Assembly (NCBI GenBank): GCA_049487715.1
Contig: CP150554.1
Span: 124,001 to 188,000, forward strand
Origin: Pycnococcus provasolii
Lineage: Eukaryota; Chlorophyta; Pseudoscourfieldiophyceae; Pseudoscourfieldiales
DNA: 64,000 nucleotides
Direction: 5' to 3'
The position numbers and the translations under genes were made by a program. The notes under the pieces were generated by a model that worked only from the letters and a program-made list of their open reading frames with translations, was not told the DNA's origin and did no database searches. Shown in pieces: positions 1-13,800 of the stretch (position 1 is the first letter of the stretch; the number at the start of each line of letters is the position of its first letter).

Positions 1-688
1 AGCTGAAAGGCGCTGTCGTGTCTGCCGGCTGAGCCCTGAACAGCACGTAGCTCTGACCTATGGCAGGCAAGTCGAGGTGTATGAACGGCGCGACTATGTC
101 CACGTCGCACAGCGCTTCTTCTGCCGTCTCCCTTCTTGCCCCGTCCGCTGTCGACTCACCGAGCTCCATGAATCCGGCGGGTACCGTCCAGAGCCCCTTG
201 CATGGTTCGTTGGCGCGCTTGACCAATAGGATCTTTTCGTACGAGTCGTCACATGCGACGATGGTTCCGACGACCATTTTCGGGTTGACGTAGTGCACTT
301 GCGCACACGCGGAGTTCGTGCATACCGCCCTTAGTCGATCCTCCGTCGGCGGGATGGCTTGCATAGTGGGTGCGCCACATGACGCGCAGAATTTCACCCA
401 AGGCGTACCTTTATCCCGCGTCGAGGATGATGAGGAGGAGGAGGATGCCGACACGACACAGGACCGCCTAAATGTACCATTACCACCACCATGATATGTT
501 ACTGTGCGTCTTCTTCTGTCACCACACAAATGCTGCACACACGTACTATTAATAGTACTAAGTGATAAAGGGTCTCTCCCAGGTGGGAGACCACCACGTG
601 AGGACCAGCCCGCACATGGTGTTTTCAGCTTCATGAGCCTACCCAGACGGGCGTGGTGGTGCGGATCCAGATGGCGCGCGAGCATCAT
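1..688 (-). CDS. Nudix hydrolase, plant NUDX23-like, plastid-targeted (C-terminus beyond left edge)
   Basis: On the minus strand a continuous frame runs from an ATG pair at 688/685 (a further in-frame ATG is at 634) to the window edge. It contains a zinc-ribbon-like start (FCASCG... then C-x4-C), a Nudix fold entry (NPKMVVGTIVA), and a Nudix box GFMELGE-x7-REtaEEA, followed by FIHLDLPAIGQSYVLF. This order matches plant NUDX23-type FAD/ADP-ribose pyrophosphatases, which hydrolyse FAD in plastids. The glycine near the end of the box (REUxEExGU) is replaced by leucine, as far as I can read. A Ser/Arg/Thr-rich leader of roughly 90 residues before the zinc ribbon looks like a transit peptide. The start is uncertain between 688 and 634. 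The last part of the protein lies beyond base 1. Family assignment is from remembered motif similarity, not a search. Confidence 0.8.
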   Translation of the reverse strand, partial: MMLARHLDPHHHARLGRLMKLKTPCAGWSSRGGLPPGRDPLSLSTINSTCVQHLCGDRRRRTVTYHGGGNGTFRRSCVVSASSSSSSSSTRDKGTPWVKFCASCGAPTMQAIPPTEDRLRAVCTNSACAQVHYVNPKMVVGTIVACDDSYEKILLVKRANEPCKGLWTVPAGFMELGESTADGARRETAEEALCDVDIVAPFIHLDLPAIGQSYVLFRAQPADTTAPFS

Positions 689-1845
689 GATGACGGGAAG
701 AATGTGGAAAATGGGGGGGGGGGGGGGGGGGGGAACGAAATCAAAATCTAGGGTTACAGAGAAACCCTAACATATGATCCAAACTGTGCCCTCGAGCAAA
801 CTTCCCGTTACGAGGTTGATTCAGCGTCGCTGTGAACCCCTAAACTCGCGAGGAAGGGATACTGTACGTTTGAATTGCTTGCAGGCAGTAAAGTAAACTT
901 AGTAAAGTGTACACTGCACCGTGTACATTGGCACTATTGTGTTGTTTTTGTGAAAAAAAAAATGCGCCAAAACACAACTCCTGAAAACATGAAAAAAACA
1001 TGAAAAAAACATGAAAAAAAAATGGTTTTTTTGCGTTGCAAAAATCTGCGCTTGACGAAGGACTTACGACGAGAAGCGTCCCTAGATTAAAGATTAAAGT
1101 GGCGCAGCAGGTCGGCGGCACAGTAAGGAAATCTGAAAATCCTCTGCATGCCTTTTATCCTGCGAGTTCGCGCCTTCTCGTCGCCGTTCGATAGACTATC
1201 GATATCGATCGATGATGGCGCATTTTCGCATTTTCTTACGATTGCCGATGGCGATTGAGATTGAGATTCGAGACGCTTGACGCATGACGCTCGCGAGATC
1301 GAGATGCCACCGAGTCACCGACATGCATCATCGCCACCACCACAGGACACGGAGACAGACCCTCGTCCCTCCCATGCATCGCGGCCGACCCACCCACGGG
1401 TCCCGCGATAAACAGGGCATGGCACATCATCGCAACGCATCGCCCTCCCATTGGAGGTTGCGTGCGCTAGGAACTACGTCTCCGTCGCTCAAACATCGCT
1501 CAAACAAACATCGTCGCGACGATCCCGACAACTCGCAAAAACGATCCGTCGAAAGTCGAAAACCGCAGCTTAAGGCGCCAAGGGACGGTTCGAGCGAAGG
1601 TTTCGACACCTACATACTCGAGGCCGGCCCCTTGCAGTTTTCTTGCTTGAAAGCTGTTCTTGGGCCCTTCCCAGTTACTGCGTTGCGTGTACAACACCAC
1701 ACCACCTTGTAGATACACACGCGAGTCCCTTGGAGCCTTATTATCTCCGCCATCACATTGTGTCGTGCCCCGCTGGTGGTCCCGTCCCGGCCTGCACTTA
1801 TTAGGGCAAACCTCGGGGAGTGAGTGGCGAGTGGCCCCTGTAGTC
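689..1845. other. Divergent intergenic region between the Nudix gene and the giant Sfi1-like gene
   Basis: This region of about 1.15 kb separates two divergently transcribed genes and should hold both promoters. It contains a run of 21 G at 713-733, a telo-box (AAACCCTAA) at 762-770, three copies of a CATGAAAAAAA-type unit at about 985-1022, and an ATCGAT-rich stretch at about 1195-1215. A TTAGGG lies at about 1801-1806, some 40 bases before the ATG at 1846. Short open frames here (for example 840-1121 on minus and 1284-1712 on plus) have no recognisable content and look fortuitous. Confidence 0.6.
762..770 (-). promoter_or_regulatory. Telo-box upstream of the Nudix gene
   Basis: AAACCCTAA on plus, so TTAGGGTTT on the coding strand of the Nudix gene, about 75 bases upstream of its first ATG. 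Telo-boxes of this sequence are known promoter elements in plants. A similar element stands upstream of several other genes in this window. Confidence 0.45.
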
Positions 1846-4800
1846 ATGGTGGACACTCCGCCCGTGCCTGCGTCGGGAGGCCTGCTGCGCGAAGGCGCCG
1901 TCGTCGCGCTGCGCGGCGCTGGTGGACGCGTGTATCGCGTGCGCCGGCCAGCTGGGGAGTCGGCGGCGTCGCCAAGGGGGGGCGACGAAGACGACGCTGC
2001 CGCACCCGTGCTCGAGCTGGGGCCCGCGTCGACTGCTGACGGTGGCGGATACGCAGCTCTCGAGGACCCGGCGTGTCACCTCGTCGTGGTTGCGCGCGGC
2101 CAGTTCTTTGGATTCTACAGCGAACACGCGTACGGCAGATATCTGCAAGGCGCAAGGCACCTGTCGTCGCCACATGCGCGCATCGCCTTCTACAGCCGCC
2201 TGTGCGGCGTGTGGGAGCAGTGGGAGGTGCGCCACATACGAGGGGCTGGACCTAGTGCCGTCGAGCTGTCGCCACGAAGACTGCCGCAGGCCAAGCTGAA
2301 GGTGGATCTGCTGTTTGTGCCCGACTCGCTGCTAAGCAGTCCACGAAGAGCGTCCCCGCCGCCAGCCTTGCGTTATGCCGCCGACGACGACGAACGGCAC
2401 CGTGTGAATCGAATCGAATACGACGCCGCGCCTGTGCCGCCGGCACGAACGCCGAGCCCGCCACCGCCACGAAGGCGTGTGGAGCTGCAGCCGGCGCCTG
2501 AGCAGATCAGAATAAGAACAGCGCCGGAACAGCCCAGCCCACCGCGCGACGGCGCGGAACCTCTCGAGCTCTCGATGAACTTGCTGAGAGGTTTTGCCAC
2601 ACGCTACACCGCAAATACTATCGGGCAGACGGGACACGCCAGCGCCGCGGCGATCGACGCGAGCCAAGGAGAGCACGCGACACTACTGAACCGCGCCATC
2701 GTGCGGCTGGAATCCTCGCTGCTCACGCAGGCTGTAAGTGCTTGGCGTCGCGGGGTCGCAATGGAGGCAAGGCGCGCACGCCAACGCAGCAGGCTCCTTC
2801 GCCGCCGACGACGACGCGCGGTGATGGACGCATGGAAGGAAGAGGTGCGATTGTCGCGCCGAGGCCTCTCGTCTTTTGGTCGTGCGGCAGCCCGCATCGC
2901 CCAGCTGCACGCGGCGAAGGCTCTAGATCGCTGGCGCGGTGCAGTCGCGGAGCGCAGGGCGCGCGCGAGAACAATGCGTCGCGCTATTGCGCGTATGCGC
3001 AATCGCCTTGCACGCCTTGCCTTTGCACAATGGCAAGCGCAGATAGCCGCTCGAGCCATGGCAAAGCAAAAGGCCATGCGCGTGCTGTCTCGTATGCGAC
3101 TGCGCGCGGCACACCTTGCGTGGAATGCTTGGCTCGACGTCGTCTTTGAGGCTCGACGTCGCCGTGCAGTGCTCGGTGCGGCACTTGCGCGCATGACGAA
3201 ACGCGGCATGGCACAGTCATTTGACGCTTGGCTCGAGAGCATCGAAAGGAAAAAAGAAAATCTTCGCGCGAGCCGCGCACGGCGTGCACGGATGGAACGC
3301 GCACTCCGGCACATGATGAATCGCAGCCTATCTTTCGCATTTTCTTCATGGGCCAGCGCATGGAGAGATACAAAACGAAGACGAGGTGTACTTCGCGCTG
3401 CCATCACACGAATGAGAAACCAGACGCTAACGGCAGCTCTTGGAGGCTGGCGCGCAAACTTCCTCCGAATGCGTCGAAATCGCCAAATAGCCCTTCGCGT
3501 CGTCCAGCGCGTGCTTGTACAAGCACTCGACAACTGGCAAACTTGGCTGTATCTCATAAAGCATCGTCGCACACTGTTGGCTCGTGCGCTATCGGCATTG
3601 CATAACCGTACCATATTCAGGGCGATGGCGACATGGCATGAAACTGTATTGCACATGACGGCACAACGCGCCCTGCTCGCGAGAACGATGGAGAAAATTC
3701 GAAGAATGAACGTATTGGCGGCTTGGAATAGCTGGGTTGATGCGATTAATGGTATCGTGTATCAGCGCGGAATCCTGCGTAAGGCGGTAGGTCGCATGGC
3801 GAATCGGAGCATTCAGATGGCATTCGCATCGTGGTTTGATTCAGCGACAGAAATGCGTCGCCATCGAGACCTCAGTCGTCGAGTCTTAATGCGCATGCTA
3901 CATGCGAAGTTGAGCATGCTCTTCCTGCTCTGGCGAGAACGAACGCTTGATCTAAAGCGAAAAGGCGTGCTACTCGAGCGCGCCGTACTATCGATACGAA
4001 ATCGCGTCGCCTTTGCAGCATATCACACATGGCTAGATTGGACTGCCCATATTCGCTTCCAGCGCTTCGCTGGCCGCAAGGCGGCTGCCGCCTTCGCGAA
4101 TCGCACGAGCCGAATGGCGTTCCGCCGCTGGCTTGAGGTTGTGAAGCAGACGGAAGATCAGCGTCGCTTACTCGTCAAGGCGGTGTCGCGCATGCGCATC
4201 GTGGCGTGTGCTGCGTCTCTACGCCGATGGCAAGACTACATGGAGGAGCGTGCAAGTAAGCGTGCGATGGCGCGCAAGGTGATGGGCCGATTGCGCAATC
4301 GTCGGCTACACATGAGCTTTGCACGATGGGAAGAAGCTTGGCGCACAGTGCGACGCGAGCGCGAGGTGGTCGAGCGCGTGCTCGGTCGCATCGGAAATCG
4401 CGTGTTGAGCATGGGCTTCCTCAGCTGGGTCGACTACGTGATGGACTGTCGTGAGCAGGTGAAGGAGCGCGTGAAGGCTGACAAGGCGATGCGCCACATG
4501 TTGAACCAGAATATAAGTCGCGCGTTCGGTCAGTGGTATGACGTGTGGTCAACGGTGAGGCGGCAGAAGGCGCTCGTTCGTCGCGTGCTCGGCAAGGTCA
4601 TGCAGCGTAGCATGTCACTGGGCTTTTCGACGTGGATGACGTATGTATCGCTCGCGAAGGAGGCGCGCGCCGAGAAGGAGGCTCGTCGAAGAAAACTTGA
4701 CAAGGCTCTGCGGCGCATGCGGAATCGGCTTGCTGGCGCAGCATATGAGCGCTGGTGGGAGGCGACGCAGGTGCTTCGATCGCAGCGTGCACGTCTTAAG

Positions 4801-7800
4801 CAGGCATTGATGCGTCTCATTAATCGAGTACAAGCCTTCGCGTTTGACGCGTGGGTTGCGCAGAGCAACCGTCTCCGCTTCCAGCGCTTCGCTGGCCGCA
4901 AGGCGGCGGCCGCCTTCGCGAATCGCACGAGCCGAATGGCGTTCCGCCGCTGGCTTGAGGTTGCGCAGCGGATGGAAGATCAGCGTCGCTTACTCGTCAA
5001 GGCGGTGTCGCGCATGCGCATCGTGGCGTGTGCTGCGTCTCTGCGCCGATGGCAAGACTACATGGAGGAGCGTGCAAGTAAGCGTGCGATGGCGCGCAAG
5101 GTGATGGGCCGATTGCGCAATCGTCGGCTACACATGAGCTTTGCACGATGGGAAGAAGCTTGGCGCGCAGTGCGACGCGAGCGCGAGGTGGTCGAGCGCG
5201 TGCTCGGTCGCATCGGAAATCGCGTGTTGAGCATGGGCTTCCTCAGCTGGGTCGACTACGTGATGGACTGTCGTGAGCAGGCGAAGGAGCGCGTGAAGGC
5301 TGACAAGGCGATGCGCCACATGTTGAACCAGAATATAAGTCGCGCGTTCGGTCAGTGGTATGACGTGTGGTCAACGGTGAGGCGGCAGAAGGCGCTCGTT
5401 CGTCGCGTGCTCGGCAAGGTCATGCAGCGTAGCATGTCACTGGGCTTTTCGACGTGGATGACGTATGTATCGCTCGCGAAGGAGGCGCGCGCCGAGAAGG
5501 AGGCTCGTCGAAGAAAACTTGACAAGGCTCTGCGGCGCATGCGGAATCGGCTTGCTGGCGCAGCATATGAGCGCTGGTGGGAGGCGACGCAGGTGCTTCG
5601 ATCGCAGCGTGCACGTCTTAAGCAGGCATTGATGCGTCTCATTAATCGAGTACAAGCCTTCGCGTTTGACGCGTGGGTTGCGCAGAGCAACCGTCTCCGC
5701 TTCCAGCGCTTCGCTGGCCGCAAGGCGGCGGCCGCCTTCGCGAATCGCACGAGCCGAATGGCGTTCCGCCGCTGGCTTGAGGTTGCGCAGCGGATGGAAG
5801 ATCAGCGTCGCTTACTCGTCAAGGCGGTGTCGCGCATGCGCATCGTGGCGTGTGCTGCGTCTCTACGCCGATGGCAAGACTACATGGAGGAGCGTGCAAG
5901 TAAGCGTGCGATGGCGCGCAAGGTGATGGGCCGATTGCGCAATCGTCGGCTACACATGAGCTTTGCACGATGGGAAGAAGCTTGGCGCACAGTGCGACGC
6001 GAGCGCGAGGTGGTCGAGCGCGTGCTCGGTCGCATCGGAAATCGCGTGTTGAGCATGGGCTTCCTCAGCTGGGTCGACTACGTGATGGACTGTCGTGAGC
6101 AGGTGAAGGAGCGCGTGAAGGCTGACAAGGCGATGCGCCACATGTTGAACCAGAATATAAGTCGCGCGTTCGGTCAGTGGTATGACGTGTGGTCAACGGT
6201 GAGGCGGCAGAAGGCGCTCGTTCGTCGCGTGCTCGGCAAGGTCATGCAGCGTAGCATGTCACTGGGCTTTTCGACGTGGATGACGTATGTATCGCTCGCG
6301 AAGGAGGCGCGCGCCGAGAAGGAGGCTCGTCGAAGAAAACTTGACAAGGCTCTGCGGCGCATGCGGAATCGGCTTGCTGGCGCAGCATATGAGCGCTGGT
6401 GGGAGGCGACGCAGGTGCTTCGATCGCAGCGTGCACGTCTTAGACAGGCTGCATTGCGCATGATGAAACGTGCTCAAGCCTTCGCGTTTGACGCGTGGGT
6501 TGCGCAGAGCAACCGTCTCCGCTTCCAGCGCTTCGCTGGCCGCAAGGCGGCGGCCGCCTTCGCGAATCGCACGAGCCGAATGGCGTTCCGCCGCTGGCTT
6601 GAGGTTGTGCAGCAGATGGAAGACCAACGCGCGAAGCTGACCAAGGCCATCGCACGTATCGCTCTCGTGGCGGCGTATGCCGCAATGACGCGCTGGCGTG
6701 AGGTGGTCGCGACGAACAACAACCGACGCACACTGCTTCGCAAGGTGGCGGGTCGTCTGCTGTACCGCCAGCAGCGTCTCGCGTTCGCGAAGTGGTACGA
6801 GCTCTGGACGACAGTGAAGCGCCAGAAGGCGGTGGTGAGCAAGGTGCTGTCAAAGGTGCTTAAGCGCGAGATGGCACAGGGCTTCGAGCTGTGGATGGAG
6901 TGGTTGATCGACCTGAAGGAGTACCGCATCGCGGAGGCTGAGCGCCGTGCGAAGAAGGACAAGGCACTTCGTCACATCATATATCGTGGTCAGGGTGCAG
7001 CGTTCTTCCGCTGGCACGACATCTACGTACAGCATAAGCGTCAGCGCTTGGTTGTGCAGCGTACGCTGATGAAGGTGGCAAAGCGCGAGATGGCGCAGGG
7101 CTACGAGGCGTGGGTGGAGTGGCTGATCGACCTGAGGGAATACCAAGAGGCTGAGGAGAAGCGCCGTGCTCAGAAGAACAAGGCGCTGCGTCACATGCTG
7201 AACCGCGCGTTGAGCATGTCGTTCGGTCGCTGGTACGACGCGGCATCCGCGCTGCGCCAGCAACGCGCCAAGGTGGAAAAGTCTCTTCTTCGCCTGAAGA
7301 ATCGAGAGATGTACGGCGCGTGGAGCGCGTGGCTGTCTGCCACCGAGAAGCTGCGTAATCAACGAGCGAGGGTGGACAAGTCGCTGCGTCGTCTCAAGAA
7401 CCGTGCGCTGTACGGCGCGTGGAGCGCGTGGCTGTCTGCCACCGTGCAGCTGCGCGAGCAACGCGCGAAGCTGACCAAGGCGATTGGACGTATCAAGCTC
7501 GTGGCGATCTTCGCGGGATTCAACCAGTGGCGCTCGGTGATCGAGGCGGATAAATCGCGCAAGGCTCTGCTTCGCAAGGCGGCGGGGCGTCTGCTGTACC
7601 GTCAGCAGCGTCTCGCGTTCGCCCAGTGGTACGACATGCGTGTGACGACGAAGCGCCAGCGCGCGGTGGTGAGCAAGGTGATGTCGAAGGTGCTTAAGCG
7701 CGAGATGGCGCAGGGCTTCGAGTTGTGGATGCAGTGGATCGAGTCACTGAAGGCGCACCGCGTGGCGGAGGAGAAGCGCCGCGCGAGGAAGAACAAGGCA

Positions 7801-10800
7801 TTGAGAAAAATGATGAACAGGAAATTGAGTATAGCATTCATTTCTTGGATGGAAACCTACATCGAATCGACTAGGCGTCGAGAGATCGTGCGCAAAATGT
7901 TGATGAAGGTTCTGAATCGCGAGACAAGCCTAGCCTTCACAGGCTGGTTCGTGAATGTGCAGCATCTGAGTGAGCAGCGAGCAAAGGTGGACAAGTCGCT
8001 GCGTCGTCTCAAGAACCGTGCGCTGTACGGCGCGTGGGGCGCGTGGCTGTCTGCCACCGTGCAGCTGCGCGAGCAACGCGCGAAGCTGACCAAGGCGATT
8101 GGACGTATCAAGCTCGTGGCGATCTTCGCGGGATTCAACCAGTGGCGCTCGGTGATCGAGGCGGATAAATCGCGCAAGGCTCTGCTTCGCAAGGCGGCGG
8201 GGCGTCTGCTGTACCGTCAGCAGCGTCTCGCGTTCGCCCAGTGGTACGACATGCTTGTGACGACGAAGCGCCAGCGGGCAGTCGTGAGCAAGGTGCTGTC
8301 GAAGGTGCTTAAGCGCGAGATGGCGCAGGGCTTCGAGCTATGGCTGGAGTATGTTCTTCTGCTTCAGGCGGCACGGCAAGCGGAGTCGGAGCGCCGTGCT
8401 CAGAAGAACAAGGCTATTCGCCATATGATCAACCGTGGTCTCAGTATGGCTTTCCGTCGCTGGAACGAAGCGGCGACTGCTTTGCGTCAGCAGCGAGCAA
8501 AGGTGGACAAGTCGCTGCGTCGTCTCAAGAACCGTGCGCTGTACGGCGCGTGGGGCGCGTGGCTGTCTGCCACCGTGCAGCTGCGCGAGCAACGCGCGAA
8601 GCTGACCAAGGCGATTGGACGTATCAAGCTCGTGGCGATCTTCGCGGGATTCAACCAGTGGCGCTCGGTGATTGAGGCGGATAAATCGCGCAAGGCTCTG
8701 CTTCGCAAGGCGGCGGGGCGTCTGCTGTACCGTCAGCAGCGTCTCGCGTTCGCCCAGTGGTACGACATGCTTGTGACGACGAAGCGCCAGCGGGCAGTCG
8801 TGAGCAAGGTGCTGTCGAAGGTGCTTAAGCGCGAGATGGCGCAGGGCTTCGAGCTATGGCTGGAGTATGTTCTTCTGCTTCAGGCGGCACGGCAAGCGGA
8901 GTCAGAGCGCCGTGCTCAGAAGAACAAGGCTCTTCGCCATATGATCAACCGTGGTCTCAGTATGGCTTTCCGTCGCTGGAACGAAGCGGCGACTGCTTTG
9001 CGTCAGCAGCGAGCAAAGGTGGACAAGTCGCTGCGTCGTCTCAAGAACCGTGCGATGTACGGCGCGTGGAGCGCGTGGCAATCAGCGACCGAGCAGCTAC
9101 GCGAGCAACGCGCGAAGCTGACCAAGGCCATCGCACGCATCGCTCTCGTGGCGGCGTATGCCGCAATGACGCGCTGGCGCGAGGTGGTCGCGACGAACAA
9201 TGACCGCCGAGCCCTTTTGCGGAAGGCGGCGGGGCGTCTATTGCACCGCCACCAGCGTCTCGCGTTCGCCCAGTGGTACGACATGCTCGTGACGACGAAG
9301 CGCCAGCGCGCGGTGGTGAGCAAGGTGCTGTCGAAGGTGCTCAAGCGCGAGATGGCGCAGGGCTTCGAGCTGTGGACGGAGTATATCGAGTCATTGAAGG
9401 CGCACCGCGTGGCGGAGGAGAAGCGCCGTGCTCAGAAGAACAAGGCGCTGCGTCACATGCTGAACCGTGCTCTCGCGCTTCCGTTCCAGCGTTGGTCGGA
9501 CATCTGGAAAACACACAAGCGTCAGCGCATGGTCGTGCAGCGCACACTGATGAAGGTGGTGAAGCGCGAGATGGCGCAGGGCTACGAGCTGTGGTTAGAG
9601 TGGCTCACAGATCTGAAGGAGTACCGCATCGCTAAGGCTGAGCGTCGCGCGAAGAAGAACAAGGCGTTGCGTCACATGCTGAACCGCGCGTTGAGCATGT
9701 CGTTCGGCCGCTGGTACGAGGCGACCATGGCCCTCCGCGAGCAGCGTGCAAAGCTGACCAAAGCCATCGCACGCATCGCTCTCGTGGCGGCGTATGCCGC
9801 AATGACGCGCTGGCGCGAGGTGGTCGCGACGAACAAGGACCGCCGAGCCCTTTTGCGGAAGGCGGCGGGGCGTCTATTGCACCGTCACCAGCGTCTCGCG
9901 TTCGCCCAGTGGTACGACATGCTCGTGACGACGAAGCGCCAGCGCGCGGTGGTGAGCAAGGTGCTGTCGAAGGTGCTCAAGCGCGAGATGGCGCAGGGCT
10001 TCGAGCTGTGGACGGAGTATATCGAGTCATTGAAGGCGCACCGCGTGGCGGAGGAGAAGCGCCGTGCTCAGAAGAACAAGGCGCTGCGTCACATGCTGAA
10101 CCGTGCTCTCGCGCTTCCGTTCCAGCGTTGGTCGGACATCTGGAAAACACACAAGCGTCAGCGCATGGTCGTGCAGCGCACACTGATGAAGGTGGTGAAG
10201 CGCGAGATGGCGCAGGGCTTCGAGCTGTGGATGGAGTATTTGGTCAACCTGAATGAGTATCGCATTGCAAAAGCTGAGCGCCGTGCGAAGAAGAACAAGG
10301 CGCTGCGTTACATGCTGAACCGCGCGTTGAGCATGTCGTTCGGCCGCTGGTACGAAGCGGCGACTGCATTACGTGAGCAGCGAGCAAAGGTAGACAAGTC
10401 GCTGCGTCGTCTCAAGAACCGTGCGATGTACGGCGCGTGGAGCGCGTGGCTGTCTGCCACCGAGAAGCTGCGCGAGCAACGCGCGAAGCTGACCAAGGCC
10501 ATCGCACGCATCGCTCTCGTGGCGGCGTATGCCGCAATGACGCGCTGGCGCGAGGTGGTCGCGACGAACAATGACCGCCGAGCCCTTTTGCGGAAGGCGG
10601 CAGGACGTCTGCTGTACCGTCACCAGCGTCTCGCGTTCGCGCAATGGCATCATATGTGGATTAGAGTTAAACACCAACGCGCGGTTGTGAGAAAAGTGCT
10701 ATCAAAGGTGCTCAAGCGGGAGATGGCGCAGGGCTTCGAAGCATGGCTTGAGTACATTCTGATGCTGCAGGCAGCTTTGCAAACAAGAGAGAATCGCCGA

Positions 10801-13800
10801 GCGAGAAAAAACAAGGCACTCCGTCACATGCTGAACCGTGCGTTGAGCATGTCGTTCCGCCGCTGGAACGATGCGGCATCCGCGCTGCGCCAGCAACGCG
10901 CCAAGGTGGACAAGTCGCTGCGTCGTCTCAAGAACCGTGCGTTGTACGGCGCGTGGAGCGCGTGGCTGTCTGCCACCGAGAAGCTGCGCGAGCAACGAGC
11001 GAAGCTGACCAAGGCCATCGCGCGTATCGCTCTCGTGGCGGCGTATGCCGCAATGACGCGCTGGCGTGAGGTGGTCGCGACGAACAACAACCGACGCACG
11101 CTGCTTCGCAAGGCGGCGGGTCGTCTGCTGTACCGCCAGCAGCGTCTCGCGTTCGCGAAGTGGTACGAGCTCTGGACGACAGTGAAGCGCCAGAAGGCGG
11201 TGGTGAGCAAGGTGCTGTCAAAGGTGCTTAAGCGCGAGATGGCACAGGGCTTCGAGCTGTGGATGGAGTGGTTGATCGACCTGAAGGAGTACCGCATCGC
11301 GGAGGCTGAGCGCCGCGCGAAGAAGGACAAGGCACTTCGTCACATCATATATCGTGGTCAGAGTGCAGCGTTCTTCCGCTGGCACGACATCTACGTACAG
11401 CATAAGCGTCAGCGCTTGATTCTGCAGCGTACGCTGATGAAGGTGGCAAAGCGCGAGATGGCGCAGGGCTACGAGGCGTGGGTGGAGTGGCTGATCGACC
11501 TGAAGGAGTTCCGCATCGCTGAAGAGAAGCGCCGTGCTCAGAAGAACAAGGCGCTGCGTCACATGCTGAACCGTGCTCTCGCCCTTCCGTTCCAGCGATG
11601 GTCGGATATCTGGAAAACACACAAGCGTCAGCGCTTGGTTGTGCAGCGCACACTGATGAAGGTGGCTAAGCGCGAGATGGCGCAGGGATTCGAGACATGG
11701 GTTGACTTTATACAGGCATTAAAGGATATCCGAGCTGAAAAAGAAAGAAAACTCGTGAAAATGGAACGAATTGTGTTGCACATGCAGAATCGTTTCATAT
11801 CGATTGCTTTCGTCAATTGGTATCACGTGTACGACAGAATGCGCAATCATAGGGCGATTGTTAGACGTGTTTTGCTCAAGGTGACTAATCGAGAACTAAG
11901 CGAAAGTATGGTATCGTGGATCAAATACGTCGAGATAGTTTGTGCAGCTCGCGAGCAAAAAGAGCACAGACGCCGACAGAAGAACAAGGCGCTGCGTCAC
12001 ATGCTGAACCGTGCGTTGAGCATGTCGTTCCGCCGCTGGAACGATGCGGCATCCGCGCTGCGCCAGCAACGCGCCAAGGTGGACAAGTCGCTGCGTCGTC
12101 TCAAGAACCGTGCGTTGTACGGCGCGTGGAGCGCGTGGCTGTCTGCCACCGAGAAGCTGCGCGAGCAACGAGCGAAGCTGACCAAGGCCATCGCGCGTAT
12201 CGCTCTCGTGGCGGCGTATGCCGCAATGACGCGCTGGCGTGAGGTGGTCGCGACGAACAACAACCGACGCACGCTGCTTCGCAAGGCGGCGGGTCGTCTG
12301 CTGTACCGCCAGCAGCGTCTCGCGTTCGCGAAGTGGTACGAGCTCTGGACGACAGTGAAGCGTCAGAAGGCGGTGGTGAGCAAGGTGCTGTCAAAGGTGC
12401 TTAAGCGCGAGATGGCACAGGGCTTCGAGCTGTGGATGGAGTGGTTGATCGACCTGAAGGAGTACCGCATCGCGGAGGCTGAGCGCCGCGCGAAGAAGGA
12501 CAAGGCACTTCGTCACATCATATATCGTGGTCAGAGTGCAGCGTTCTTCCGCTGGCACGACATCTACGTACAGCATAAGCGTCAGCGCTTGGTTGTGCAG
12601 CGTACGCTGATGAAGGTGGCAAAGCGCGAGATGGCGCAGGGCTACGAGGCGTGGGTGGAGTGGCTGATCGACCTGAAGGAGTTCCGCATCGCTGAAGAGA
12701 AGCGCCGTGCTCAGAAGAACAAGGCGCTGCGTCACATGCTGAACCGTGCGTTGAGCATGTCGTTCGGTCGCTGGTACGACGCGGCATCCGCGCTGCGCCA
12801 GCAACGCGCCAAAGTGGACAAGTCGTTGCGTCGTCTCAAGAACCGTGCGTTGTACGGCGCGTGGGGAGCTTGGGTGGAGCAGTCGGCTCAATTACGTCGT
12901 TCACGGTTGATGTCCGGCAGGGCTTTGCGTTCCTTGATCAATCGCCAGCTCAATATGTCTTGGATGCGATGGGTGGAAGTTGTTGCTGTGCGTCGTGAAG
13001 AACGCTCGAAGCTCGAAAAGGCTATTAGTCGGATTGCGCTCGTGGGAGCGTACGCGGCGTTGAATCGTTGGCGCGAAGTGTGGACCACAATGAAAACACA
13101 ACGATCTCTGTTGCGCAAAGCGGCAGGTCGAATTGTGTTCCGTCAGCAACGGATGGCATTTGCACAATGGCAACACGTTTGGACTATGCTCAAACATCAA
13201 CGACTTGTTGTCACGAAAGCATTAGCTCGAGTAATGAAGCGACAAATGGCTCAGGGCTACGAGGCGTGGGTGGAATGGCTCACAGATCTGAAGGAGTACC
13301 GCATCGCTGAGGCTGATCGCCGCGCGAAGAAGAACAAGGCGTTGCGTCACATGCTGAACCGCGCGTTGAGCATGTCATTCGGCCGCTGGTACGAGGCGGC
13401 ATCAGCTCTGAAGCGTCAGCGCCTGATTCTGCAGCGTGCTCTTGTGAAGGTGGCTAAGCGCGAGATGGCGCAGGGCTTCGAGGCGTGGGTGGAATGGCTC
13501 ACAGATCTGAAGGAGTACCGCATCGCTGAGGCTGATCGCCGCGCGAAGAAGAACAAGGCGTTGCGTCACATGCTGAACCGCGCGTTGAGCATGTCGTTCG
13601 GCCGCTGGTACGAGGCGGCGTCAGCTCTGAAGCGTCAGCGCCTGATTCTGCAGCGTGCTCTTGTGAAGGTGGCTAAGCGCGAGATGGCGCAGGGCTACGA
13701 GGCGTGGGTGGAATGGCTGGTCGACCTGAGGGAGTACCGCATCGCTGAGGCTGATCGCCGCGCGAAGAAGAACAAGGTGTTGCGTCACATGCTGAACCGC

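Noticed and set aside
840-1121. 93-aa minus-strand frame rich in Phe/Leu
   Set aside because: It reads an A-rich repeat (CATGAAAAAAA) in antisense and has no protein-like pattern.
1660-1845. N-terminal extension of the giant protein from the ATG at 1660
   Set aside because: These 62 codons have no domain-like sequence and overlap the promoter region; the ATG at 1846 directly precedes the folded domain.
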